Source: Climacteris rufus (lineage: Eukaryota; Chordata; Aves; Passeriformes; Climacteridae). From it: a DNA stretch of 64,000 nucleotides. A model generated the notes under the pieces. The model ran no database searches. It saw nothing but the letters and a program-made list of their open reading frames with translations, and had not been told where the DNA came from. Position 1 is the stretch's first letter, and the number at the start of each line of letters is the position of its first letter. The DNA lies in contig VZRZ01006170.1 in the NCBI GenBank assembly GCA_013398175.1, forward strand, positions 152,329 through 216,328, written 5' to 3'. A program made the position numbers and the translations under genes. Below are positions 11,171-22,363 of this stretch, one piece after another.

Positions 11171-14100
11171 CTGCCAGAGAGGGGAAAAGGCAAAGACAAG
11201 GCATTAATAGTGAAGCTCTTTCATGGCATTCCCATGCTCTGCCTTGCTCACGGCCGAGTTGCCCAAAGAAGTCAGGCTTGCTCCATGTGCATTCAGGTAA
11301 ATATTTAAGCCGGGTAGTTCTTGTCAATGTTCCCTTCCTGCCATGAGTCAGACACAGTCTGACATCACCATGCTCTCTAGAGTTTACTGCGGGTCTGTTT
11401 TCCGCTTATTCTAAGTGCACCCCTCTTTGCCCCCAAAAGAAAAGCCATGTTATCCGCTGCAAACAGACCACACTGAAAAATATACTGGTTAATGCAAAAA
11501 AACCACCAAGTAATTGGGCAGAGAGGTTCACTTCAACTGAAATCTTGCACACCACATTCTGCTAGTGCTTCCAGCAGGGCACTGCTCACACACTGCAGAG
11601 TGTTTTCTCTCCCCAGCAGCATTTATGCAAGAAGGACTGCAGAGGTTGAAGAGGTTCTCACAGGGAAGGAAAAGCCTCTGTGCAAGTGAGGGAGCTGTGA
11701 GTCCCTGACAGAGCAAATGGATTCATCTGGCAAAAGGACAGACTCGCAGCACTTCTTCAGCATGTGCTTAGACACAATCCCCAAGCACTCTGTGCCATCT
11801 CAGGATTATCCTGGTTTATCCCTCCTCATCTCTCAAAATTTCAAGCAGTGCAGTGTAATGCATTTACTCTGCAGGCAGCGTTTTGTAACATTCAGTCTAT
11901 GAAATGCTGACATCCTGACACATCCAAATCCAAATTAAAACCAAAAAAAACCCCCAAAATAAAACCAAACAATCGGCTTAGTAAGGGCTAAGCCTCCCCT
12001 TCCATCCCAAAAGGAAAGTCAAGGACAGTAACAAAGACCTGTGAGTGATCTCAGTAACACTTATTCAAGAAACTGAGTGAAGAAATTCAGGAAGGAGACA
12101 AAAGTCAAAGACAAGTATTTGAGGAACCAGAAGAAAAAAAATCACTGTTCTCCCCAAAAGCAGACTGAATTTAGGAACAGCCTTTCCATCTCTAGTGGGA
12201 GTTTGACTGACCAGGGCGATGAGAACAGAGAGCGCTCACCTTCAGGTTTCCTTTGGTGGTGAAGGCTCTCCCGCAGATGGTGCAGGCAAAGGGCTTCTCC
12301 CCGGTGTGGGTGCGCTCGTGGATCTGCAGGGCGCTGGCGGAGGAGAAGTTCTTGCCACACGTAGTGCAGATGTGCTGCTTGGCGGGGCGGCAGAACTTGG
12401 GCCGCGGCACCAGCAGCGGGGCCACCCCCGCGGGCAGAGTGGGAGCGCCCAGGAAGTGGCCGGCGCCCAGGGGCCGCTCGCCGGGCAGCTCCATCTTGAT
12501 GAGGGCGGGGGGGGCTCGCACAAAGGCGGCTGGAATACTGCTTCGACCTGCAAGGACAGCAGAGGTGACGTTCATCCCAGCCTCATTCTGCTTCCAAGCT
12601 GGCTCAGACTCCAAAGGCCCTGCACGTGCTCCAGCAGCACATCTGCAGAGCCTGCCACACCTCCCAGAATACCCCAAAACCAATCAGTTCAGCCCCGTTT
12701 TTTCCTGGTGAGCTTACGAGTTAGAAAGTCATTCAGGTCAAATTTAGATCGACCTTAACCTCAATGTTAAAGAGCCTGAAAACCCCACACACGATTCCAG
12801 AGTTTCCATGTCACATTCTTGGGATAAAGCAGATTTCAATGTGTATTTTTAAAGAGCTACAAGGAGATATATCAGGTGAGACCGTGAAAGATAGCAAGAG
12901 AACAGTCTCTGTTAATTTTAAGGACCTTGGAGGAGATGACAGCACTGAAACCTTTGAATTCTGAGCCTGACCTACTCAGGAAGACTTTACAGGGCCTATG
13001 CCCTTAACCAAACAGAGGAGAAGGAAAAGGGGAAAGCTGAGGAAGTTTTGTTTCCTGTCAACCCTTTTAGAGATTGATTTCCCCTGGTGCTACTGCCCCA
13101 CCCCAAACCATTGCCACGTTCATTTCATGCAACATTTCACATTCCTCACCATATTCTCCATTTGCAAAGTGTAGCCCAGGCTCTTCTTTAATGACCTTTC
13201 GACCAAGATTGCCGTAAGTTAAATCCAAAGCTCCGACAACCCCTTCCATTTCCACAGGAGCGTTCTCAGGACCCTCCGATTTATTCCCCGTGCCCGAATC
13301 CTCCTGGTTGTTGAAGGCGGGTGACTTGGACCTCACGCTCTCAGCCTGGCTGTTGGCTGGGGACAGAGCCTGCAGCGAGGCGGACTCGGAGGCAGCGGGG
13401 CTCCTGCCGTTCTGGTAATCCGCATCTCCTGCCACAGAGGACGAGTCGTTGGTCATGCCGTCGCTCTCCGCCGAGCCGTTGTCACTGGACTTGAGGCTGC
13501 TCTGCCGCTGCAAGCTCAGAGAGGAGGTGACCATCTTCACCTGATTCTCCAGCGCCGGAACCCCAGAGAAGGCGGCGGCCGCCTCGGATTGTGCATCATA
13601 CGGAGTGGGAGGTTTGGAAGAACTCCTGGGGCCATCCTGAGAGTCCATGTCCTCTTCCATCTCTATGCTTTCCACCACCTCCTCTGGGCGGCTGACATCC
13701 CCATTCTTCTCAGCCACAGCAGGGTCCACCTCGGCACTGTCACAGGGGGTTTCTGGCATGGGGGTGTTGGGGATCTGCCCGCCCATGTGCATGCGGATGT
13801 GCTGCTGCAGCACCACCGCATTTGTAAACTTCTTCTGGCAAATGGGACACGAATGCTGCATCTTCAAGGGCGTGTTGGCCCGGTGGACGCCGTAGTGAGT
13901 TTTAAGGTTCCCTTTGGTGGAGAAGGCACGGCCACAGATTTTACACTTGAACGGCCTCTCCCCGGTGTGAGTACGGTAATGCATTTTGAGCGAGCTCTGG
14001 CAGCTCAGCACTCTGTGACAGATCAGGCACTCGTTGGGGTCAGCAGTGGATTTGTCAATATTTTCAACCAGCTGCTGAAGCTTTGATGTCTCTGAGCCTT

Positions 14101-17100
14101 GCTCGTTTGACCCACTTACGTGGAAGATGCTCACGCTGCAGGTAGCTTGTGGTGAGCTCAAGCTCTGCTCCGTTCCCGACTCGTGACCGACCGCCCCCGA
14201 CGAGGAGGAGCCACCCTCGCTTTCCGGAGAGGGCCTCGACTGCAGATCACTCGAGAAGGTACCAGGCAGAGACTCCTTAATGCCTGCTAGGCTGGAGATG
14301 GTCTGAGGTGCGCCGGTGGCCGCAGAGGTAGGCAGAGTTGTTAGGAGAGGTTTGCTATCCACGATCAGGTTAGACTCATCCAGCGGCACAGACATCCCGT
14401 AGGGGATTCCAGTGCTAGTGGGAACATTGTCCAGGTGCTCAGGAACCGGGTAAGGGTTCATCTTTATGTGGGGGTACTTGTCTTTGTGACGCTGAAAATG
14501 CACTTTAAGGTTTCCTTTGGTGGTGAAGCGGTTTCCACAGATGTTACACTTGTAGGGTCTTTCCCCCGTGTGGGAGCGGAGGTGGATCTGCAGGGCACTG
14601 TCATTGCCAAAGACCTTCCCACAGAATTTACACTTGTGTTTGAAGAACGGCTCCTCGGCAGTGGGTTTGCTTTCAGACACGCTGATGTTGGGGGGCTTCC
14701 CCTTCCCCTTCTTGGAGGAATCCATCACAGAAGAAACGGCCGAAAGCGGGTTCTGGAAGATGACCGAGCTGGAGGACTGAGGTAGCAAAGGACTCGGGAA
14801 CTGAGAAATGGAGCCGGGGAGGCCTCGGCTCCCCTCGGGCTTCAGGGGGAAGGAGGAGGAGAGCCCAGCAGCCAGCGAGCTGGCGGCTGCAATGCCAGTG
14901 TTTGCATGAGGTAGTTTCCCTTGCTTCAAGGATTCCAGTGATAGGCTCTGGCTCCCAGCCTTTTGTCCGATCAGAGCCACGGCGGCCGAGAGCTGCTGGG
15001 ACATGTGGGCGCCCAGAGCTTTGAGCGGGTCGGTAGCAGCTGCGATGGAGGGGTGCAGGGCGTGGGGGGCCATCATGGCAATCTGGATGCGGATCTGCTC
15101 CGTCAGCTGGATCTGCTGCAGCTGCTGCTGCTGCAAACACACCAGCTGCTCCAGGATCATGGGGATGGCGTTGAAACCGGCCGCTGAGGAGGAGATGGCG
15201 TCGGACGTGCGCTGGTTCACGGCCACCTTAGTGCCACGGATCGTCTGCAACGTCACGTTAGTGTTTGGTACTTTGGGTTTTGGTAGATAGCTCAGGCCGG
15301 GAGCCGCAGGCGTGATGGGGGGTTCTATTTTCAGGTACATTCCTCCTACTGATTCAGCATCCATTTTTCCTTCTCTCTTTTCCACAGAGGCAGTGCAGCC
15401 CTTTGCCTGAATGTCCTTGCGTGTCCTGCCGTCCATTCGGTCGCTGGGGAAGCTCCCCAGAGAAGCCTCAGAGAAGTTCTCAGGGGGGACTGTTCCCTCA
15501 CTGTCATTCATGATTAGAACAGGCGGATTTTTAGTGCAATTTTTCTTATGCTCAAGGAACTCAGAGAGAACAAAGAATTCTGCACAGCATTTCTCACAGA
15601 TTTTGGTTTCCTCCGTGCGGCACCTTTTGGAACTCATTTCACCATCTCTATCACCTGGGACGTCGTGTGGACTCCCTTAAAATAAAAGAACATCACATCA
15701 TTAATTCACTAGTAAGGTCACCAACTCCACCTGAATTGCAAATTAAAGATACAAGACACTGGAATCAAGTTTGCAGATCAATCTGAAGTTCTCCTCTTTG
15801 ACGCCCATTCTTTTGCAACCCCAAAGAAACCTACATCTCTGTTCAGTTTTTTAAAAAAGCAGTAATATAAAAGGACTCTGACGAGGCTCAATGAAAGGAG
15901 GTTTATCCAAAATCCCCTTTATACAGGTAAAAAAAGGAACAACAGAGCAAGGCAGCACCTTTAATACAGTTCAAAAGGAACACAAGAGACAGAGAAAGCA
16001 TCATAACAGAGAGCAAAACACCTCGAGTTTATTTGGTGTTTGCACTCTAGTTTCTAATTCTTTGTTAGCCACCTCTCAGAAATTCATACAAGATTGCCAA
16101 CACAACTTTCGAGCAAATCTTAATTGTATCCTGATCTAAACGACTTTCACTCTGCCATTATAAATGTAATTACATTGAAGATGACTGACAAATGCAAAGC
16201 AAAGCCAACATTAACATTAAATCTTTCAAAAGCACACACACTCCAAACACTCTCTGAAAGGACACAATAGCAAAGAAGACATGATTAAATGCAGACCCCC
16301 ACACTTAGATAAACCTCCACTGTTACTGATGATTATTAAAAATAATCCAAGTAACAAGTCCTGCTTGCAAAACCACACCTACTCATCTCCAATCTGCTCA
16401 GGAGGCCTCGTTCAGCTGCACCCCCAGCTCACCCACCTTGGGGAAGGGGCAGGGAAAGCCAAGCTGGGCTGCAAGTCCACTCCTGCCCTTCTACCACCAG
16501 CACCCCACAGCTCAGACTGAGCAGAACTTACATGTGGGGAAAAAAAAAAAATCATTCGGGGAAATACCTGAACTGGAAGAGGTTAAGAGAAATTCTAAAT
16601 CAAAACAGGATGTTTTTGCTCAGCCTTGCCATCCCCTTCACAGGCAGAGCCCCAGCACGGAGGGCACGATGAGGACACAGAACACCTCTGTCCTGCTCAG
16701 CCCCACATCAGCGCTCACTGCCCTGGACCAGGTGAAGCCCAAGGCTCTGCACAGCCTGGAGCTGCTGTGGTTTTTGTTTGCAAGGTGTCTGCACACATCT
16801 GATGCACTGATATCCTGCACATGGAGGGTGGGGAACCATGGCCAAGTGACAACCCCAGCACACTGTCTTGCTGTTTGAGTTGAGGGGGGTGAAAACCTCC
16901 CTAGAGGAGGATATTGCAAACTTTGGTATTTCTTAGCTGAATAAGGGCACTCTGTGTATTCAGCAAATCAGACTTCCACCATTTAATGGTGTGTGGCATG
17001 AAGTGCACGTTTTTAAAGATAAAAATAAACACTTGATCAATTACAAATATTTGCAAGTATCAGAGGCCTGTTCTGCTATGACCTGCAGAGCAATGAATCC

Positions 17101-20100
17101 AAACCTGCACAAGTCCTCGAAGAGGGAGGAAAGGAGTTCTCAGCACAGCTATGATCCAGAATGTTTGGATGCCTCCTATCTAAAGAGGGAGAATTCAATA
17201 CTTGCCCCCCTCAACACAAACAACTTCTGTAAGTGAAAGAAACAGGAGTAGCAGCTCACATTTGCCATCTCAAATATGACTGAAGTGATGCCTCTGAAAT
17301 TGATTCAACTCTACAGAAACACACAGAGAGAAATCTGGTCTGCAGACAAGTACAACTAGTACATAATGCAGAACTTGGTCAACAGAGTCAACCAGGATCC
17401 AGAATAGATCATTTTAAACTTGTTTGGCAAGAGCCTGAGCAGATATAATGGGAAAGAAAGTACCTGTGGTGAAAAAAGACAAGAAAGTTCCAGAATTACT
17501 CCACTGACTTGAGAAGTCTTCACTTGATTACTTTCCTATTTCATAGAATCACTAAAATACAAAAATCTCTTCTCCAAACCCCGGAGTGTCTGGGGCTTTC
17601 GCACTCCCGTCTCCGGGCGGAACTATGCGCTGCTACAAAATAACCTGAACTTTTACTTTTCCCACTGGCACACAGAAGGGTCGGCACCGAATGCTGCCCA
17701 TGCCCAAGGAGATATTCCAGGATAATGTCTAGACAAGTCCTCAAACTTTAACTTTTTCAAGCATATGATCATTTATCTCCTTTCCCTTGATAGTACTTTC
17801 TTATTTTTCTACCTCTGCACTGATAAGATCACACTAAAGTCAATGTCCCTTTTCCAATCTCCAGCACAGCCCATGCTCCTCATTTTCATAATTCTGAGCA
17901 GCTTTGGTAACTTTTGGCAGCAGCTGCCACCTCAGAGAGAGAAACTGCAGTAAACGGAAGGTGCCTGTGTTGGGCAGCAGCAGGCAGGTTGGCAGCCCTG
18001 CCCCATCACTTATTTTAGTTTCCAGTTCCCCTGACAGTAAAGAATTACCTTAGGACTCCAGATAAATTCAATTCAGAGCTTGAAATGACTTGCTGCATGA
18101 CAAATAGGGAAATTATGCCTTATTTTCCCTTCTACCTTTGAAAAAGTGAGTATCATATCTTCCCATTTCACAAAGGGTGTTAGTTAAATTCATAAGCAGG
18201 TTGCTGGGTTATTGTATAGCAGCTGGAATAACAAATGAGTAATTTATTGTTTCTTAAAAAAAAAAAAAAACAACAGCTTCTGTGGAAATCATCTGGATTT
18301 GTCACTACATCCCCTCCCAGGCACCAAGTGCTGCCACCAGAGCAGCTCAGCTCCCCAAGCCCAGCAGTCACCACTGAATTAAGGGTCAGAGCTCGGGGTT
18401 TTCAGGCCAAGAAGGGAGCTCTGCCCACCTACTGTACCAGGATTTACCGAGGAGAGAGCCCTGCCACAACTGCTCCTGCACTTCACTTAACCCTCTCCAA
18501 AGGCTTCCCAGGGACAGGGCTTCTACCGTGGTTTTTTTATCTCCCCACCCCCGAATTTCAGGAATGTTATCTCTCAGCATCTAGTTATCCAATAAGTTAG
18601 AAGAATGCAGTAAACCCAGCAGGGGGGGTTAGATTGAATCACTGGCAAATGGATGGAAAAAATCCACTATTGTGTAGGACAAGGCGGTCATCAACAAGGA
18701 AGGCTGATAAAATCCACACAGCTCGAATTATTTTTTTTTTTTTAAGGGAACCAGTAAAAAGGAGTGAAGTAAATCTGGTTTGATGTGATTTCGAGAAGGG
18801 TGGTGCTGGCCTACCACTCATCTAAGCCATTAGTGACTTTTTTTTCCAACTTTATTTCACTTGAATCTGGGATGCAACAGAGCTCAAGCTTTCCCACCCA
18901 CTTTTTATTCGGGAGTTTTAATACCTTTGGTGAGCTCACCTTCCCCACAGCCCACACTCGATCTTAAAGCTTTTCTTTAAGGTGAACAAAACCATGCAGT
19001 TCCCCGGTTTAAATTAACTCCTGAAGGGTTGATGACCAAGCCTGCCCTGCGGTCCTAGACACGAAGCCTCTGCCAGCAGCTCCCCTGATGTTTTCTGCTG
19101 TTCCCAGCTGCAAAGCTCCGACTTCCAAGAACTCCAAACTGCCCAAAATCTCCCACTCTCGAACACCATTTAAAGCATTTTAACCACCACAATATCACTT
19201 CCTTACGTAAAACGCACCACTGACAACTTGCAGCAGCATTCAAAAGGCCTTGATGTTTATGCCGAATTCATTTTGCTACCCAAAAACGAGGCGGAAACGC
19301 GTTACGGCCGCAAGCAGCATTTCACACGCCTTCAGCTTCTCTCTCAAAGCTTTAATTATTTCATTATCAGCTTCCTGAGTCACCCTTTGGCCCATCCACC
19401 CCAGTCACCCCGCAGCCTCCCCACATCTCCCGGGGCCACAGACAGAAGCAGGCGCGGGGAACCAGCGCTGCTGAGGAGCCGAGGCGGCCCGAGGGCCCCG
19501 GAGGTGGCCGGAGCTGCCGGGGCCGGTCGGTGGAGGGCACTCACGGCCCGCGCTCGGGCCACGCCACCCCGGGGCCACCGAGACACCCGGCCGGGCTGGC
19601 AGCACCCCCGCAGCATCCCCTGCACCGGGGGAGCCGCTCCGGTGCGCCCCGAGCCCCCCGCCCGGACCACACTTAACACCAGCACAGCGTTAAAGAGCCG
19701 CCTGAACGGCACAAACCCCGCTGCCAAGGTCAATTGCATGAGAGTCCTAATTGTGAGCCTGACATCAACTTACCACCCACAGCAAGCAGGAGGAGGCAAA
19801 GGTTAGAGCAGCAGCTCTGTCAAAACGTCACATGCCGCCGAGCCCGGCGAAAGGGCTCCATCCTACTGCCAACAGAGTGTTTCACTCATGGAAAAGGAAA
19901 AACGAGGCGGGCATCGCCCCCTCCGCCCCCCGGCACCCTCGCCCCCGTCACACCGCAGCGCCCCGGGGGATGCTCCGGGCCCCGACAGGAGCCGCGGGAA
20001 ACCGAAATCAAACCTAAAATAAACCACCACAAAACTTGGGCTTTCCTTGTTCAACAGCCCTCTCCACTTCTGCAGAACTCAGCGCACGAATCGGAGATCT

Positions 20101-22363
20101 AACGAAAAGAAATTAGTCTAACTTTACCCTGAGGAGGAAAAAAAAAAAGTTGCAGTTTGATACTGTATTTTTAAGGATGAATCCGATTTTTAATGGCAGC
20201 AATCCAGCACAATGGGCATTTTCAAGCCCTTTGTGGAAATGCTAATTTTCAGTATGTAGCATTATTCCCCAGTGACCACCTGCTGATTTTTTGACCTGTT
20301 AATGGATCCCCAGGTTGGCGGGACACTTTAACCCGCTGCATTGTTCACAGAGGTGGGTCCCAAATCGCTTTGCAAAAAAACCGGGAACACTTGCAAAAGA
20401 GGAGATAAGGGCTTGATTTTATTATTACGATGATGTGTATATCCTCGATAATGCCCTAGACAAATCCCTGCGCAATTCCCACTTTGTTATTCAGCTTCAT
20501 CGCTTATTATTTGCGGGCACACCTGGAGCGGGGAATATCGGGATTATTTTGGGTGCTGGCGGGCGGTCCGAGCCATGGGAGCCGCACTCCGGTTCGCGTT
20601 TCCCAGCTCGGAGATCCCGCAGGAGCGGGCTCGGTGCGGGACCCGTCCCGGCTCCCCCAGAAAGGCAGGAGAACCCCCCAGGGGCGGCCACGGCTCCGCC
20701 AGCTCCCCCGGAGGGATTTCAGCCAGGGTTCGGTTGTTAAAATTGAGAACGGGAGGGGGGGAAAAAAAAGCCCCAACAACAATAACAAAAAAGCAGCTGG
20801 CCATTGCCCCGGAGAGCGCGGTGTGGAGCGATCCTCCTCCTCCTCCTCCTCCTCCTCCCGCACACCTCCCCCGCCCCAGCGGCCGCATCAGCAGTGATTA
20901 ACCCTTTTGTTTCAGCGCGGGGCCGGAGGTGCCTTTCCAGCAGCGGGCAGAGATTTACATGTGGAAACATCACCTCCATCCCCCAACCTAACCATATGCA
21001 CAAAGGAAAACAGTCATGCATTAAACATGGGATTTATTGCCTTCTGGCCAGCATGCTGTTTCTTAAGTCACCATTAACCGGACCCAACAATTGCACATTT
21101 CGACTCAAAGAAGAGAGGGGGGAGGAAGAAAAAAAAAAAAAATTAAAGAGCCCGAACCTCCTGCGGGCTGAGAATAAGCAGCTCCTGTAACGTGCATGGG
21201 TTTTGATCAGTTCTAGGGATGGAAACAAAACCGGTCCCAAACGCGAGCAGAGAACCCAAAGAAAAGTTCTTGGGGCGCACACAGGAATATTTGGGCAAAA
21301 CAACCGCACCGAGTCCAGCAAACGCTGCCCAGGTCAGCCCCGCTCCCCACCCGGGGCGGGACGTGTCCCCTCGGGGACGGGAACAGCGCGGGGAAGAGCC
21401 CGGCCCGGCCCGGGGAGATGCAGCCCCGGCCCCGGCCCCGCTCCGGCTGGACCGGCCCCGCTGCCCCGGGGGCCACCAGCGAGTGCCCCCTCCGCCCCTT
21501 CCCCTTCCCCTGCACGCCCGCCCGGCCGGGAGCTCACGCCTGATTTTAACCAAAATTTCTACTTTTCCCGTAACGCGGTCCAGCAATGCGGGCTCCCCCA
21601 AAAAGGGGACAGCGATTGGCGGCGGCAAAGCCCCCCACGCCGCCCAAATACAAAGCGCTCCCGCACACCCCACATTAGCTCACCGGAGTTATTTTAGGAA
21701 GTCGGAAATCAAAGATGGCTGGAGGTCAAGCTACAAAAGGTCCAGGGCGATTGTGATCTCCAACAAAAATAGTCCGAGCGTGGAGGTTTTTGCCCCCCCA
21801 CCCCACTCCCCCCGGTTTTTTTAAAGCCCCGCAAAAACGCTCATTTAACTCCCGACAAAGTGCTAAACACATCGAGGAAACCCAGCTCGAGGCGTTCCCT
21901 ACCCTTCCGAAGTTGTCTGCAATTCCTCCCTCTGCCCCCCAAAGCCCGGGGCTCCCCTGCCATGAGGCTGCAGCCCCACGCGGGGCCCGGCGGAGGCTCC
22001 GCGGGCCCGGGGGGAGCGTGGGGGCATCGCGGGGGAGCCTCGGGCAGGGCTGCGCTCCGCAGCCTCCCAAAGCCGCCCCCCGCCCCAAAATAACGCGGAG
22101 CCGCTCAGCCCCGCGGGGCGTTCAGCGCCCCCCAAAAATCCCGGGGGGAGCCGGGGGTCGCGCTCCCGGCAGAGCCCGGGGGGAGAAGCGCGGGGGTGAA
22201 ACACGAGGGTGCGGGAGCCCCGGGAAGCGCCCCTCGCCCTCCGCGCATCAGCCCGGCCGGGACCGCGGCCGCTCCGCGCCCCTCTGCGCTCACCACTTGC
22301 AGCATCTGGGGGCTGCTCCTCGGAGTTGATGTGCTGGGGCTTCGCCTGCTTCCGTCGCGACAT
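10751..22363 (-). CDS. SALL4: SALL4 zinc-finger transcription factor, complete, 4 coding exons (1107 aa)
   Basis: Spalt-like nuclear transcription factor of pluripotent, germ-line and limb/heart progenitor cells; in known orthologues it recruits NuRD and binds AT-rich DNA. Exons join at canonical sites: 22294-22363, 13150-15675, 12240-12547, 10751-11170; junction phases are 1, 1 and 0. Residues 1-12 are the NuRD-recruiting motif MSRRKQAKPQHI. A C2HC finger uses C50, C53, H66, C70; a Gln-rich oligomerisation segment lies at about 199-217. C2H2 clusters: a pair (C372/C375/H388/H392 and C400/C403/H416/H420), a triplet (starting C573, C601, C633) and a C-terminal pair (C926/C929/H942/H946 and C954/C957/H970/H974). 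The C-terminus ends VPKHQFPHFLEENKIAVS as in mammalian SALL4, which excludes SALL1 and SALL3. The SALL1/3-type pair between triplet and C-terminal pair is absent, as in SALL4. Human SALL4 is 1053 aa. Confidence 0.97.
11171..12239 (-). other. SALL4: SALL4 intron 3
   Basis: 1069 bp, GT-AG, phase 0, with a strong pyrimidine tract before the acceptor. A few A-rich patches (for example near 11940-11970) occur; no gene or repeat is recognised inside. Confidence 0.9.
12240..12547 (-). CDS. SALL4: SALL4 coding exon 3 (most of the C-terminal zinc-finger pair)
   Basis: Residues 866-968; the first base of codon 866 is in exon 2. The acceptor is CTGTCCTTGCAG|GT and the donor CTGAAG|GTGAGC, leaving phase 0. 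It begins RSSIPAAFVRAPP, matching the human start of this exon (RSSLPSTFIRAPP), then a Pro/Leu-rich linker, then the first C-terminal finger and most of the second. The second finger is cut after GNLK, so its two histidines come from exon 4, as in other SALL genes. Confidence 0.95.
12548..13149 (-). other. SALL4: SALL4 intron 2
   Basis: 602 bp, GT-AG, phase 1. Its first 86 bases remain open in the exon 2 frame and end in a stop at 13064-13066. No AATAAA was seen on the minus strand within it, so an intronic polyadenylated isoform is not supported. Confidence 0.88.
13150..15675 (-). CDS. SALL4: SALL4 coding exon 2 (large exon: C2HC finger, Gln-rich segment, five C2H2 fingers)
   Basis: Residues 24-865. 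The acceptor is TTTTATTTTAAG|GG and supplies the two bases completing Gly24 in frame, giving SPHDVPGDRDGEMSS before the C2HC finger. The chosen donor is GAATATG|GTGAGG (phase 1), the only strong donor near the end that fits exon 3. Contents in order: basic KRCR motif (40-43), C2HC finger (50-70), LKIE sumoylation-type site (K139), Gln-rich region, first C2H2 pair, Ser-rich linker, C2H2 triplet, acidic/Ser-Pro-rich region and an ALDLT/IKEE segment near the end. Without splicing the frame runs 26 more codons to a stop at 13064-13066; that tail is not taken as the main product. Confidence 0.95.
15676..22293 (-). other. SALL4: SALL4 intron 1
   Basis: 6618 bp, GT-AG, phase 1. The promoter-proximal part (about 19.4-22.3 kb) is CpG-rich. 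The distal part (15.7-19.3 kb) is AT-rich and mostly single-copy, with A/T runs at 18256-18270 and 18728-18742. A (TCC)n run lies at 20831-20859. AT-rich blocks with SOX-, TCF- and POU-like words at 20190-20480 and 20960-21070 interrupt the GC-rich sequence. No coding exon was recognised. Confidence 0.88.
22294..22363 (-). CDS. SALL4: SALL4 coding exon 1 (start codon, NuRD motif)
   Basis: Encodes 23 residues plus one base. The ATG sits in a good context (CACC before it) and opens the conserved RRKQAKPQHI repressor motif that binds RBBP4/NuRD in known SALL proteins. The donor is AGTG|GTGAGC, leaving phase 1. As I recall it, mammalian exon 1 encodes about 40 residues, so this one is shorter after the shared HINSEE stretch. 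The minus-strand frame stays open further upstream but has no upstream ATG within that stretch, so this start is chosen. Confidence 0.93.

Noticed and set aside
10697..11308. 203-codon plus-strand ORF
   Set aside because: Antisense shadow of GC-rich SALL4 exon 4, which matches known SALL4 protein on the minus strand.
17541..17553. Antisense CR1 3' tip (TCATAGAATCACT)
   Set aside because: Only a 13-base match, and the sequence that should follow in CR1 is absent.
20890..20920. Plus-strand splice acceptor (CCCTTTTGTTTCAG) for an antisense transcript
   Set aside because: An isolated acceptor-like word with no matching donor, promoter or coding frame that I could identify.
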